Shown: positions 47,036 through 58,756, counted from the first letter of the stretch. The stretch is DNA of 64,000 nucleotides from Ctena decussata (GCA_963989385.1 OZ022509.1:53584271-53648270), one strand, 5' to 3'. The notes: generated from the sequence alone by a model not told the origin. Numbers and translations: made by a program.

Positions 47036-47588
47036 CTGAAACAGAAATCATATGTGTGCTCGAATGTAAAGTAGCATGTACAAATGTCAACATACATGTA
47101 TCAAAATTAAGAAAAATATCGTTCAAGGTGCATTGGGCTACCACTGTTCGATGAATACCACAGGTAGATAGTTACCATGTTATGACCAGTCAAAGCATCC
47201 AAAGGGAAATTATAAACAAAGAATACCATTAGTGCATAACTGATATTGTAACTACTTTCTTCTCAACCAAGTGTATATCGGAATATTATTATGTGACTAT
47301 TTCTACGAAAAAAAACTATGATAAATAAATAAAATAAAGTAAAAAAATTAAAACAAGATAGTCCCTATTTGTATCTGTTGATACACGGCTGGCAAGGTAA
47401 AGTGCAGTTTTAAATGATAAGATTAGACATAAAGTTGCAATTTGTAGGATCAAAATAGGATCAACAGCGATATGAAAATAGAACATAAATGTAAGCACAA
47501 AAAAATATCTGTTTCGCACTAATGCGCCCGCAGTAATACCTATAAATTTATATACATATATGTATACCGCATAAAGATCCTCACTTAC

Positions 47589-47687
47589 TTGGTAAAGCAT
47601 TGCCGTCTGCAGCCGTAATCCATTCATTAAAATCAACATTTATTTGCCGCGTCTCTTCGTCTGTCCATTTAAAATAATCTCTTCTAA
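47589..47687 (-). CDS. Recombinase-like gene, exon with first half of a Myb/SANT-like domain
   Basis: 99 nt, acceptor ATATTGCAG, donor GTAAGT, phase 1 on both sides. It encodes RRDYFKWTDEETRQINVDF and then NEWITAADGNALP. The two Trp residues and the acidic helix after the first are Myb/SANT-like. With the next exon it makes a complete small domain. Splice sites are strong. Confidence 0.75.
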
Positions 47688-48187
47688 CTGCAATATAATT
47701 GTACACCCAGTAAATTATTCGAAAAGACTATCAGCATGGTTTGTATTCATAGTATGGTTATTCATTCCAGGAACTAGGAGGTATTATTCATGATATATTC
47801 ATTTTGTATTTAATGATATTCTATATAAACCTGTCTTTTTATCAGAGAGGAGTCTCATTTCAGAATGTTTATTTGATTATAGAAATTAAGATCTCCATTC
47901 GAACGCTTATATTCAGTGGTACGTAAATATCAAATTCCACATACCATGTTTAAGTAGGTAATAGTTGATTGGTCATCGAGCTTAATCAGTTACTAAAGCG
48001 TATTTCAGTAGTTAACAGTCCGACCCATTCCACTGAGCCTTACACATAGCAAAGGATCAATTCTTTTGGAAAAGGGCACGGATAGATAGAAACCATATTG
48101 ATGAAATCTGTACACACTAACATTCAATCGGCTGATAATATGTTGTTGTGCATCAAAATATGACAACATTTGGATATGTCCACGTAC

Positions 48188-48256
48188 CTGCGATGTATTC
48201 CGAATCCTGCTGGGAAGATGTTTGCACAGAGCTAAAAGTAGAATCGTCGTTTGGTA
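48188..48256 (-). CDS. Recombinase-like gene, short linker exon
   Basis: 69 nt, acceptor TCTGATTTCAG, donor GTACGT, phase 1 on both sides. It encodes a Ser/Gln-rich segment (PNDDSTFSSVQTSSQQDSEY) with no known fold, probably disordered. Support comes from splice sites, phase and position rather than homology. Confidence 0.65.
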
Positions 48257-48495
48257 CTGAAATCAGACAGAATACAAGACTAAACGTTTCAATTACCTCA
48301 TTGGTAGCCCTAAACATTTATTCGGCGAAGAATGTGGAACATAATGAAAACGAGAAAACATGATTTTCTTACTGGCAGTCTCAGAAGGCAGTTTCTAAGC
48401 AAACAGGACTTAAATGCAAAAACATGGATGGTATATGGAATCAAATATAACAATATTGCTTAACCAAATTATGGCAACTTCTGTTTTGCTTTTAA

Positions 48496-49355
48496 GGTGG
48501 TGATAATCACTGATTTGGGACAAAGACAAAAATCTGCATAAAATACTCAAAATAACACTTATCTTTCCAAAACTTAGCAGATGCCTTCTTTATGTTGTTT
48601 CTCATAATTTAGAATCCCAAAATGCAGCATTTGTTAATGTTAAAAAGTGTTTTTATAAGAGAAGATCAAAGGGTAATTTTCTGCGAATGAATCTGAAAAA
48701 ATAATATCATTATTGAAAATATACTTAGTGCTTAGAGTACCTTGTTGCATAATGGAGAGCGTCCTAGCAATTATTTTTTCCATCTCTTTCACACATTATC
48801 AGGCTGAGCAGTTGAAAAAAGATGCAGTCTGTGTCCAAATTTTTTTGTCAAAACACACAGGTGAGACAGGTGATACTATTTTAACAAGGTTGAACAATTT
48901 CATCTACACACCACTGATCATGTCAGTAATGTATTATTTATATTGTAGGGTTAACATAGGTATGCTTGCCTACCCTATATTTAATAAATGCGTCCAGTGT
49001 ACATTGACTTTGTACATGGCTGAATATTGAGAAAAAGCTACCGTTTTCATCTGGTCTACATTACAATTTGAGAAAGAGTTGAAATAAATAATTGCTAGGA
49101 CGCTCTCCATTATGCAATAATGCACCTTCAGCACTACGTAAATTTTCAATAACGATATTATTTTTTCAGATTTATTCGCAGAAAATTACCCTTTGATCTT
49201 TCCTTATGAAAACACTTTTTTAAGCAGCATGTACATCTATTTTGTATTCTAAACTGTAAAGAACAACGAAAATAAGAAGTCTGCTAACTTTCAGGGAGAT
49301 ACGTTCCTTTTTTATGGTTTTATGCAGATTTTTACATTTACCATAAATCACCACC
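48496..49355. mobile_element. 860-bp element with ~300-bp inverted arms flanked by TTAA
   Basis: Begins GGTGGTGAT and ends ATCACCACC, with TTAA on each side (48492-48495 and 49356-49359). Arms 48496-48795 and 49058-49355 are inverted copies that include AGCGTCCTAGCAATTATT and CAAAGGGTAATTTTCTGCGA. The 260-bp middle has no domain. TTAA is the target of piggyBac-type elements, but the termini do not start CC. It is inserted in an intron of the recombinase-like gene. Confidence 0.75.
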
Positions 49356-49518
49356 TTAAATCATCAATATCGTATACGTCATTGATAATACTAGAGCCGA
49401 ATAAATGACCTTGAACCATTTATTGAAATGCAGTTTATAAGAATCTGAAACGGGAAATTCCTTGTATGTTCCCCATTTAACGTAAATCAAAATAGTACGT
49501 TTTAAATTTGTATGTTAC

Positions 49519-49587
49519 CTTCATGACCTTCATTTAGCTGCCCTGTAGGCGCTTGAACTAAACTAAATCCGGAGCGCGCTTGTGGTT
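49519..49587 (-). CDS. Recombinase-like gene, short linker exon with a decayed duplicate upstream
   Basis: 69 nt, acceptor TTCTTTTTAG, donor GTAACA, phase 1 on both sides. It encodes (E)PQARSGFSLVQAPTGQLNE and GHE. A diverged copy lies at about 49940-50015. Weak donor (GTAACA), but the phase fits on both sides. Confidence 0.6.
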
Positions 49588-49939
49588 CTAAAAAGAATAC
49601 AAAAGAAACGTATAAGCTTGGTTCTGCCAAGAGGTCAATAAAAACAATTTTCCCTTCACAACAGAGAAACTGCATATTAGTGGCACTCCGTATTCTTATT
49701 CTTTTGTAATCTGCGCAGAGACAAGTCTTTATAATTATGATTAGAATGATGTAAAGAATCCGGGAATATAACTTTTTGTTGACTAGCAATATCCATTGAC
49801 CTTCATCGATCATGCAGGTTCCACCTAAAGGTGCTTTCAATAGTTAACGAAATATTTTAACAAAAATATGACAAGAAAAAATCTTGCTAATTCACTTTGA
49901 TGGCACAGAAATAAACGTTTAAAAAGTTGTACTTTTGCC

Positions 49940-50015
49940 TTCATTTAGTTTGTAGCATCTGCTCTGTAGGTTTCTGAATAAAACTCAATCCAGAGTCCTC
50001 CAGTGATGCTTATCC
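49940..50015 (-). pseudogene. Decayed duplicate of the 49519-49587 linker exon
   Basis: On the minus strand it shows CTCTGGATTGAGTTTTATTC and CCTACAGAGCAG, matching CTCCGGATTTAGTTTAGTTC and CCTACAGGGCAG of the intact exon. About 10 extra bases follow, and phase-1 reading hits stops at once (TAA after the acceptor, and TGA later). A skipped relic of an exon duplication. Confidence 0.65.
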
Positions 50016-50340
50016 TAAAAAATCAGAGATATGTTTAAGTGGATCTGATATAAGCACAGTGGCTTGAAAGTGCTAAGGTTCGAACGCCATTCTTGTTTTC
50101 TGACTATATCTATTACGTTAGGTGTTTACACATGGACTGGAAAGCACCGATATAGTTACAGACAATGAATTTTTTAACCTGGTGCAGGACGTCAATATGT
50201 AAAACATGCAACTAAATCGCCAAATGAACAAAAGGACCACCCAATGCAAAATACTATGGTCACTAAAAGATACTGACACTCTGAAGGAAACATAATTTAT
50301 AATATCCACTGCAGGTTACATTGCAAGTACCAATGACATG

Positions 50341-50610
50341 AGAGGCGCCTTAGTCGAGTGTGGTTAGAGTGACTCGGTTATGATGAGGAAAGTCGCGGAG
50401 AGGTTGTGAGTTCGCGGCTCACCATCGCCATCCGAGGACTGGAAAGTTCTCTCTTTCAGCCCAGTAGTAAATGGGTACCTTTTACGAATCAGGGAATGAT
50501 AAGGCAGCGAAAGGAGAGAGATGAGCTCCGCCTTTCATCAGCTGTGCCCAAGATACAGTGGGTCTCTAACCCCCATTGCCCCTACGGCTATTAGGCTATG
50601 GGAAACCTTT
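50341..50610 (+). mobile_element. tRNA-derived SINE, family 3
   Basis: GAGGCGCCTTAGTCGAGTGT and TGTGAGTTCGCGGCTCACC make a tRNA-like head. The body includes TGGGTACCTTTTACGAATCA, and the tail has TACGGCTATTAGGCTATGGG. Head and tail differ from families 1 and 2. Intronic to the recombinase-like gene, opposite strand. Confidence 0.55.
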
Positions 50611-50717
50611 TTACATGTAACATGTGCTGAAACAGTGTTAAACAAATAACATAGGACATTATCTGTTCAAAATAAATTTTCTTAAGACTAAAATTGGTGT
50701 TTTTAAGATATTCTTAC

Positions 50718-50825
50718 CTAACGCATCAATCATTTCAATGTTTTGACTCCCAGCAGTTTGACCTATATCATGTTCCTCTGATTCTGCTCTTGTTGCAGTA
50801 CATGTAGCAGTTGCAGAAGAAGAAG
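50718..50825 (-). CDS. Recombinase-like gene, linker exon after the catalytic core
   Basis: 108 nt, acceptor TTTCTATTGCAG, donor GTAAGA, phase 1 on both sides. It encodes a Ser/Thr/Ala run (SSSATATCTATRAESEEHD) and then IGQTAGSQNIEMIDAL. Low complexity, likely a flexible link from the recombinase core to the Myb-like end. Both splice sites are strong. Confidence 0.7.
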
Positions 50826-50829
50826 CTGC

Positions 50830-52087
50830 AATAGAAATAAGCTGCATCAGATATACAATTCTCTGACAGTTTCAATTTTCTGCCTTTAGGACAGCGCAGT
50901 TGCAAATGCCTTCACTATCTGCGTTTGTGCTGTCATACAATATTATCTATTAACGGAGATATTTAAAGACTTTTTATATGCTTATATGCGATTTCTGGCG
51001 TATATAATTCTGAAACTTTTGCAAGAAGGCAACTAAAGGTGTATTCCTGAATAACAACACCAATTCATCTTTATGAAGTAAACATTATGACTTGTTTCAA
51101 TCTGTTCATTTGTGCACCTATATACATATGTACTACTGACAACTTTGAATGAAAATCGCCTTTTTATATATATATTTCTTATAAGAAAAAAAAAATAGAA
51201 TTTTCGCAAAACACCATTGAAATATAATTCTACAGGGCTTAACAATTTTTATATCAGAAATGGTCTTAGTCATGAACAGGTAAGGCAGCATATATGCACA
51301 ACATCCCGTGTTTTTTTTTTTTCAATGAAAATTGATACAAAGCAGCAGAAGCTACATATCTGAACTCAGACCGACTTTATCATGTAAATTATCAAATCTT
51401 TGCGTTCAAATTTTTGTCACTTTTTGGAATTTATATAAAACAGGGATTCAACACTTGCCTTTTACAAAAAATAAAACTCAACTTCATTATGTTAAGGTTA
51501 AAAAACAGACATCAGATGCCTATGAATTGAGTATAATAATTAGAACTGAAACATTTTGGGAAAAACAACAACGAAACATCCACTTTAACAGATCTCATAG
51601 TTTGTGGTCTTTAAATTGAGTCTGCTGCACGTACGTTATATAATTACTAATTGGTTGAAAGACAATTTCTGGGATTAAATTTGATTGCATTTATGCACTG
51701 AGCACGTAACAAGGGTAGAGAATGAAGCCCCATTCCATTATCATACCTCGGTATATGCGACATTACTATTACCAAAAAGAGGAAATTTCGAATTAAAGAT
51801 TGTTCGGGATTATTTTCGTATTTTGGATTTGATTAATGTGATGGTCAATTTATGCGGAAATTAAGATTGATCGCACAGGTATTGCCTTATCGTTTAAATG
51901 AAAAGTTCAAATCGATCTGCTCAGTAGTTTCTGGTGTCAGTCTGACAAACAACTTGGATACTTAAATATATTTATATGAAACGCGACAAGAATTAAATTG
52001 CATCTAAGAGTAGTACTACTGTAGGATTTTTCGCTTTTCTTTTGATAGATTTGAATGAAATTCTGATATGCAGTAGGTAGTTCCTAC
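50830..52087. other. Intron of the recombinase-like gene
   Basis: AT-rich, with short (TA)n near 51167-51175 and no recognised repeat family or exon. It would be 3' flank if the upstream exon is read through to its stop at 52088. Confidence 0.5.
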
Positions 52088-52179
52088 CTACAACCATTGA
52101 TCGTAATTATCTGTTTCCGGTATAGTGGGCATGCTATGGGTTTCTTGGAGATACCAGTTGTAACAAAGAGGTTTTATAC
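52088..52179 (-). other. Read-through alternative C-terminus of the core exon
   Basis: If the GTATAA donor is not used, translation continues through IKPLCYNWYLQETHSMPTIP to a stop at 52088-52090. This would give a shorter protein without the linker exons and Myb-like end. Which form is used cannot be decided from sequence. Confidence 0.5.
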
Positions 52180-53784
52180 CTTTGTCGATGGCTTGAAGAT
52201 GTTTTCCCACTTTTGTAACCGCCATAATAGGGAGGGGGTACTGGTACGTTCCAACATTTACGGCCTTGGAGTGGCCCATATGCTTATAGAAGAAGTCCCT
52301 CTCCGACCCCGGAACATCCATAGCAGAATAAATTGTACTGATGCGATGCCGTTGCATGGTGGCAGTAAGGAGATTTGGATTCTTCACCTTTGCTCCTTCA
52401 CACATCCTGTTAATGGCATCCCAGCCTTGAACATGAGTGTCCGAACCCTGTGTATTTGCAAAAATAAATCTATTCTCTGGTGCCACACCGGACCTGCGTC
52501 TCACATCAGGATCTATCAACAAATCTAAGCCTTTTTTACAGTCATTGGGGATAAAATCTGAAACAAGATGATTGCCTTTTCCCGGCTGGTATGTTATATC
52601 CATCGTCTTAAATAGTTGTTTATCGACAGTGTCCATGTTCTCGACCTTCTTGTTTTGTATCCATCTGCCACTTTTTGCATCCCTATAATGCTGTAGGGTC
52701 AGCCTCGGTGGTTCGCCACCTCTTCTGGCATTAAACAGGGTCAGGCGACTACAAATACTATCTCTCAGTAGCACAAACTCATGCGGTCCAAAAAAGGTGA
52801 AGTCAGACGTACATTTCTGTATAGTTCCGGAAATATAATCTCTCAATTTATTCACCTCTTCCTCCTCCGCAATCTGCTCGGGCATTCTCAGCATTTCTTG
52901 TCTGCTCATGTTAATTGCATAGGTTGAATCTCCAAAAATTAAAGTTTTGTTTAGTTCAAATAATTTCTTCCATTTTTCCATTTCGCTGGCTTTCTCATCT
53001 TTACCCATTCCGTATAGATGACCAACTAAGATGTCATGAACTGTAAGTAACAGGTACTGTATGTGGTGTTTAACTCCATATTTCAGGTTTGCAGTGTCGT
53101 CTTTTGTGACAATGTCTATAGCTGTTTCTAATGAAGAAAAATTGTGTCTTAAAAACATGTCCTCTACAGCCTCACATTGTCCATGCTCTTTCACTTTCAT
53201 AAACAATTTCGCAATAAGTCTCATGTCATTCATTACGCCTTTCTTTGTGTCCGACACATTGTCAGGCTTTCTCTTGAGTTTTTGAAAAAGTCTGCGGCCA
53301 ATTATGTTCATAGTCCTGTCCGATCTACAGAAGTTTCCAATGTCATCCCTCTGAAAACGTGAAAGAATGACCTTAGAGAACTGTTCATCTTCTCCATTCG
53401 AAAAGGTTTTGAAAGAATCCATGTGTAGGCTGACTGGTTGAAAAGCCGAGTCCCCAGTACATGTGGACTTATGCCTGTGGAACAGCTTTCTTCCGTAAAA
53501 ACCTTTGCATTTCGAACAGCAAACTAAGTCTTCTTGATTCTTTCGTTCTGACATATACTTTGGATTTGGCAGTTGAGCCTGAAACTTGTTGTGTCGGAGG
53601 ATCCCTTCCTTTCTAAAAGCTGTAAATGCTGCAGTTCTTTCCTTCGAATGTTTCGGTAGGTCGCACGCCTCTGCAACGGCTGGAATTTTTTTGTGTCTTA
53701 GTTCTATATGCCGAGGTAATTGCGTGTGCTGCCGAAGATCATCGCAAAATGGGCAGACTCGCGGTGGTCGTTTATATTCTTCCT
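52180..53784 (-). CDS. Tyrosine-recombinase-like core exon with two Cys/His fingers
   Basis: 1605-nt exon, acceptor TTTACTTTCCAG, donor AAAG|GTATAA, phase 1 on both sides. Numbering the open frame from 53824: finger 1 is C24-x2-C27...H39-x4-H44, and finger 2 is C103-x2-C106...H118-x3-C122 (CSKCKGFYGRK). An alpha-helical middle part (about 150-350) may correspond to a core-binding region. The catalytic region follows: R368 in ARRGGEPPRL (R-x-x-E spacing), K416 in PGKGNHL, R492 in TMQRHRIST, H518 in HMGHSK and Y527 in GTYQ, with the usual nine-residue step from H to Y. The second catalytic His is replaced by T489. Without splicing at 52180 the frame reads on 30 residues to a TAA at 52088-52090. 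It resembles transposon-derived recombinase genes (Crypton-like). Catalytic activity is not proven. Confidence 0.85.
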
Positions 53785-54095
53785 CTGGAAAGTAAATAAA
53801 TAAGACACTGTTTATGATAAACATCGCTAATTTTTCTTTATTTCTTATATTCGAACATATTAGACAATATGATAGGTCTGCTTGGCGGGAAAATAAACGC
53901 TCAATGTGAATCTTAACTTCTGCTAGAATATATGAACATTTTGTTGCTGTCTCATTTAATGGAGCAATGACAGCTTTTGTATGACCTTTCTATTATTGTA
54001 TTGTATTTTATACATAATGAGCTATGGTCATTTTTAAACGACCTTTCGATTACTAGAGTTAGTTTCATCAACAACATGTCTCATTTTAAACGTAC

Positions 54096-54179
54096 CTGTC
54101 AGTGTTTCATGTTTCTTCATGTGAGTGACTAGTGCACCTCTTGTTTTAAAACACTTTTCACAGTTGGAACAGACATGTC
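54096..54179 (-). CDS. Recombinase-like gene, single C2H2 finger exon
   Basis: 84 nt, acceptor TTTGTTTTACAG, donor GTACGT, phase 1 on both sides. It encodes (G)HVCSNCEKCFKTRGALVTH and MKKHETLT, a textbook C-x2-C-x12-H-x3-H finger. With one finger per symmetric exon, it is a cassette that can be included or skipped in frame. It joins the last 22-residue repeat exon upstream to the core exon downstream. Confidence 0.8.
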
Positions 54180-54658
54180 CTGTAAAACAAACATATTTCT
54201 GCTGGTTTGTCTTGAACAATTGGTCTTCCTTAAACATGCTTTTGTTTAACTACAAGGAAATATATTAACTACAGGCAAATATACTGACTGCCATTATTAA
54301 TGGTGCTGGCAGGTGAAGACTGATTGTTTCCTGCAGTTATTAATGAGAATTCAGAATGTACTAATGTATGTATAATGCTCTCTATCATATATCTGTTCCA
54401 ATCAAAATATTTTTCTATACCAGTGCGGGGTATAGTAAGTTCTTGAAAGCTGGTATATTTGTACATATAAAATAATGTGCATATTAAAAATGGAATGCCA
54501 AATATCGGAATATGAATTGTTATCAGAGCAAGCGCACAAGCTATACAGTAACATTAATGACAAAGGTGATATTACACGGAGGCTTAATGTACTTCTTGCT
54601 TCCTTAAATGATTTACTGAATAATTCATTTAAAGTGTGTATCGAAAACCATGTTTTAC

Positions 54659-54724
54659 CTGGATATGCTTCGCAGTCGTTATTATCTCCTGAGAGCAAAG
54701 TGTTTTCAGGTTTGTCTTGATTGT
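54659..54724 (-). CDS. 22-residue repeat exon, copy nearest the core
   Basis: Acceptor TTGCTTTCACAG, donor GTAAAA, 66 nt, phase 1 on both sides. It encodes (D)NQDKPENTLLSGDNNDC and EAYP. The most diverged intact copy, consistent with being oldest. Confidence 0.72.
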
Positions 54725-55699
54725 CTGTGAAAGCAACAATACGATAAATAAATTGAATCATACATTTGTTTACATGGATGTTATACTAGCCCAAGCGCTT
54801 TCTGTCTAACAATATAATTTACTATGAAGTTTACAAGAACTTGATAAGACCAACATTACTCTAAAATTAATATTGATAACTGGTTTACTTGAAAACAATT
54901 CAATGCTGGTGTTAATGCCTTCAAATAATGTTACATGTAACAAGAAATTGCTTATGGCGTCACTGCCATAGTATTAACGTATATGAATGTTTTCTTGAAC
55001 GAAATTAAGAGCTGGTCTACATGTTGCTTAAAGGTCTTGTTTATCAACAAACTTGTCACTGAAAGTTCGATAACTGAGAAGTCAGAGGAAATCTTTTTAA
55101 CAAACAGTTTGATTAGTATCTGGTTATGTACTGTCTTTACGTAAAATGCTGGTACCATAATGTTGAAATCATTTAAGCTTATTTTAAACGCAATGGCATA
55201 TCGTTATATATATTTCTGGACTTTATTTCTTAATTGCCTAGTTACAAAGTCTTTAGTTTGTGTAACATTGATGTGGAGGCGTCAGCAGATTGCCTCGTAC
55301 ATATGGAGACAGCCAATCTTCTATAAGACTTTGAGAAAATTTGACGGCATTGGCCACAAATGCACATTTTACAATGCCACTTGTTTGTCTATCTGCTGTT
55401 TGAACATTGTAAGTATATAAATACCTTAAACGATTAGGTAAGAAAGAGTTAACACAAAAACGTACTTCAGATGTAAATACAATTATGTATATATGTTGCT
55501 TAAAGGTATTACCTATAAACAAATATGTCGCAGGAAGGTTGTCAGCTTAAATGTTTGCAGACCTATATAAAATACCTGTTTACGTTTTTCTACGTTTGTT
55601 GGCTGTCAAAACAAGTGCAAAGACTTTGCAGTAACATTAGTGACAAATATATCTTACACAAAGGTTTATTGTACTTCTTGTTTCCGTAAATTATTTATT

Positions 55700-55740
55700 C
55701 TTTTAAAAATAGTTAATCAATAAGCAACAATAGGCTTAAT
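55700..55740 (-). pseudogene. Array unit that lost its exon
   Basis: The flanks match other units (GTACTTCTTGTTTCCGTAAA on one side, CAACAATAGGCTTAATAAAT on the other), but the 66-nt exon and its splice sites between them are missing. Confidence 0.6.
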
Positions 55741-56894
55741 AAATTGTATCGCACTTTGAAACAGCCCATACGTCTGCTTCATTTGTGTATATGGCTGATT
55801 TTTACTTGGAAGCAATCCAGTGCTGGTATTCATGTTACTAAAATAAAATTAAAAATTGTTTATGGCGTAACTACCTTTATATTAATGTATATGAATGTTT
55901 TCCTTAATTAAAATTCAGAGCTGGTGTATATGTCGCTCGAAGGTCTTTTATTTTATAAACGAATATGTCGCTGATAGGTCGAGGTTTAAGCATTCAAAAG
56001 AAAGCAACATGTATCTAAGACCAGTTTGATTTCTAGCATCTTTACGGTTTTTAGATGTGAAAAGCAGTTCTAGCATCTTTACGTTTTTTAGATGTGAAAA
56101 GCATAACTAATTTACATATGCTGAAGTGACAAAGGTGTTAACACACAAGACAAAATTCCATGTTGTTTCTAAATATATAGAACTCTCGTTCTTTTTCTTT
56201 CATTCTGGAAGCTAAGTTTATCAAGTTATTTCGGTTCATTTTGTATTATTTTCCGTGGCAATATACGATATTTATTATATTCACTTCGTAAAATGCTGGT
56301 ACCATTATGTCGTAATATTTAAGCATATTTTAAACGCAATGACCAGTCTCTTTATACATATCTAGATTTGTTTTAATTAAAAGCTTAGTGACAAATTTCT
56401 TTAGTTTGTGTAACATCAATGTGGAGGGGTCAGCAAATTCACCCTTACAAATGAAGACAGGCAATCTTCCATAAGATAAATTCGACGGCATTTACGTGTC
56501 GCTTAAATCCACATATGTATGTCTGACAATGCTCAATCTTTATGTTTCTGCTGTTACAGCAGTTTGAGTATATCTGAAACGATTTTATTTGAAAAACTTA
56601 ACATGAAACTTACTGCAGATGTAAGGTACAATTTTGTAAATATGTCGCTTAAAGGTATGACATATATTCATATATGTCGCTGGAAGGAAGGCAGTTGAAT
56701 TGTTTTATAGAAATATAAAAAAAATACTTATTTTACTATTTCTACGTTTGATGGCTACCAAAACAATCACAAAGATTTTACAGGAACTTTGGCAATAAAG
56801 GTGTCATAACTCAAAGGCATAATGCATTTCTTGTTGCCTTAATTTATATATTGAATTACTCATTTAAACTATATAATTAATCATGATGCTTTAC

Positions 56895-56960
56895 CTGGAT
56901 ACGCTTTGTTGTCGTTATTTTCTCCTGAAACAGCTGTGTCTTCAGGTTTGTCTTGAATTT
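56895..56960 (-). CDS. 22-residue repeat exon
   Basis: Acceptor TTGCTTTCACAG, donor GTAAAG, 66 nt, phase 1 on both sides. It encodes (E)IQDKPEDTAVSGENNDN and KAYP. Intermediate between the 54.66-kb copy and the right-hand group. Confidence 0.75.
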
Positions 56961-57884
56961 CTGTGAAAGCAACAATATGATAGATAAATTGTACCGTACT
57001 TTGAAACAGCCTATACGTCCTCTGCATTTGTTTATATGGTCGTTATCTAACAAATGATTTTGTATCTTGCAATATAGTTTACTATGGAGCTTACAAGAAG
57101 TTAATAACACCAATACTACTCTGAGTTTAATGTTTATGAATGTTTATGTGAAAGCAATTCAGTGCTGGTATTTATGTCGCTAAATGAAGTAAAAAGAAAT
57201 CATTTATGGTGCAACTACAATAATTCTTATATATATGAATGTTTTCCATGACTTAATTCATAGCTGGTCTATATGTCGCTCAAAGGTCTTTTATTTTTAT
57301 AAACGAATATGTCGCTGATAGGTCGATTGCTCAGCAGTCAGAAGAATGCTACAGGTATTTAACATTATTTTTATTTCTAGCATCTTTACGTTTTCTGGCT
57401 GTGAAAAGCATAAAAAAGACCTTAGTGGAAATGACAAAAGAGCTATTAGATGAGACAAAATTTTTATGTTGTTTCTAAATTAATCGAACTCTCGTGAGTT
57501 TGTACTCGAAGCTACGTTAACTAAATCATTTCGATTCGTTTGACATTAATTTCTGCGGCAATATCATGATAAATAAAATTCTATAGATTAACGGAACCCC
57601 TCTGATACTACTCTTATACTTGTCATAATGAAATTTACGCAAGCATGTATTGTGTTGGAATATACAAGGCCTGCTAGTGTTATCTGGAAATGTACGGTAT
57701 TTATTCGCAAACTTCGTTCTATATTTCTGGTTTTCATTTTACTAGATAGTTAAGCGACATAATCAGCCCATATGTCTCCTGCATATGTCGCTCCAAGGTA
57801 TTCCATATATACATATATATGTTGCTGAAAAGTAGGTAGCTTTTTCAGCCAAAAATGTGGAAAATACATATTTACTTTTCCTAC

Positions 57885-57925
57885 ATTAGTTGTCCACTAT
57901 GATACAATATGCAGCAATATGATAA
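57885..57925 (-). pseudogene. Second array unit that lost its exon
   Basis: CCTACATTAGTTGTCCACTA runs directly into CAGCAATATGATAAATAAAT. In intact units, the exon and about 200 bp of flank lie between these two sequences. Confidence 0.55.
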
Positions 57926-58756
57926 ATAAATTGTACCGTAATTTGAAACAGCCCATACGTTTCTTGCATTTGTTTATATGGTCGTTACCCAACCAATGGT
58001 TTTGTACCTAACAATATAGGTAACTATGGCGTTTACAAGAATTTAATAACACTAATACTCCTCTAAAATTAATGTTTATAAATCTTTTACCTGAAAGAAT
58101 TCGGTGCTGGTATTTATGTAGTTAAAATGAAGTTTAAAGAAATTGGTTATGACGTAGCTACGACTATTTAATGTATATGAGTGTTTTTCATGAAGAAAAT
58201 TCAGAACTGGTGTATATTTCAAGACCAGTTTGATTTTTAGCATCTTTACGTTTTCTTGCTGTGAAAAGCATGAAGAATTTAAATAGGTGGAATTGACTAA
58301 GGTGTTATCGCACAACATGGATGCCCATTTCATACTGGAAGCTAAGTTTATCAAGTTAAATTCGGTTCGATTTTTCTATTATGTTCTGCAGCAATATTAT
58401 CAAAATGAAATACTGGAGATTTTAGATAACCAATGGTACTGCAATTTCACTCGAAGACTTTCTTCGGTGTTCATACAATTTATATATATGTCGCTCAAAG
58501 GTATTCCATATATACAGACACATGTCGCTGGAAAGTCGATAGCTTTTTATAGCCACAAATATAGGAAATGCATATTTATTTTTCCTACATTATTTGTCCA
58601 ACAGAGCAAGCGCAAACTCTTTACAGTAACAATAATAACAAAAGTGTTATTGTACAAACGATTAATATTTTTTCTTGTTTTTAGTAATCTATTTATTGAT
58701 TAACTATTTTTAAACGAATAACGTCTTCTAACTATGTAATGATAAAAATGCTTTAC

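Noticed and set aside
48713..49030. 105-codon plus-strand frame
   Set aside because: It lies inside the TTAA-flanked fold-back element and shows no recognisable domain.
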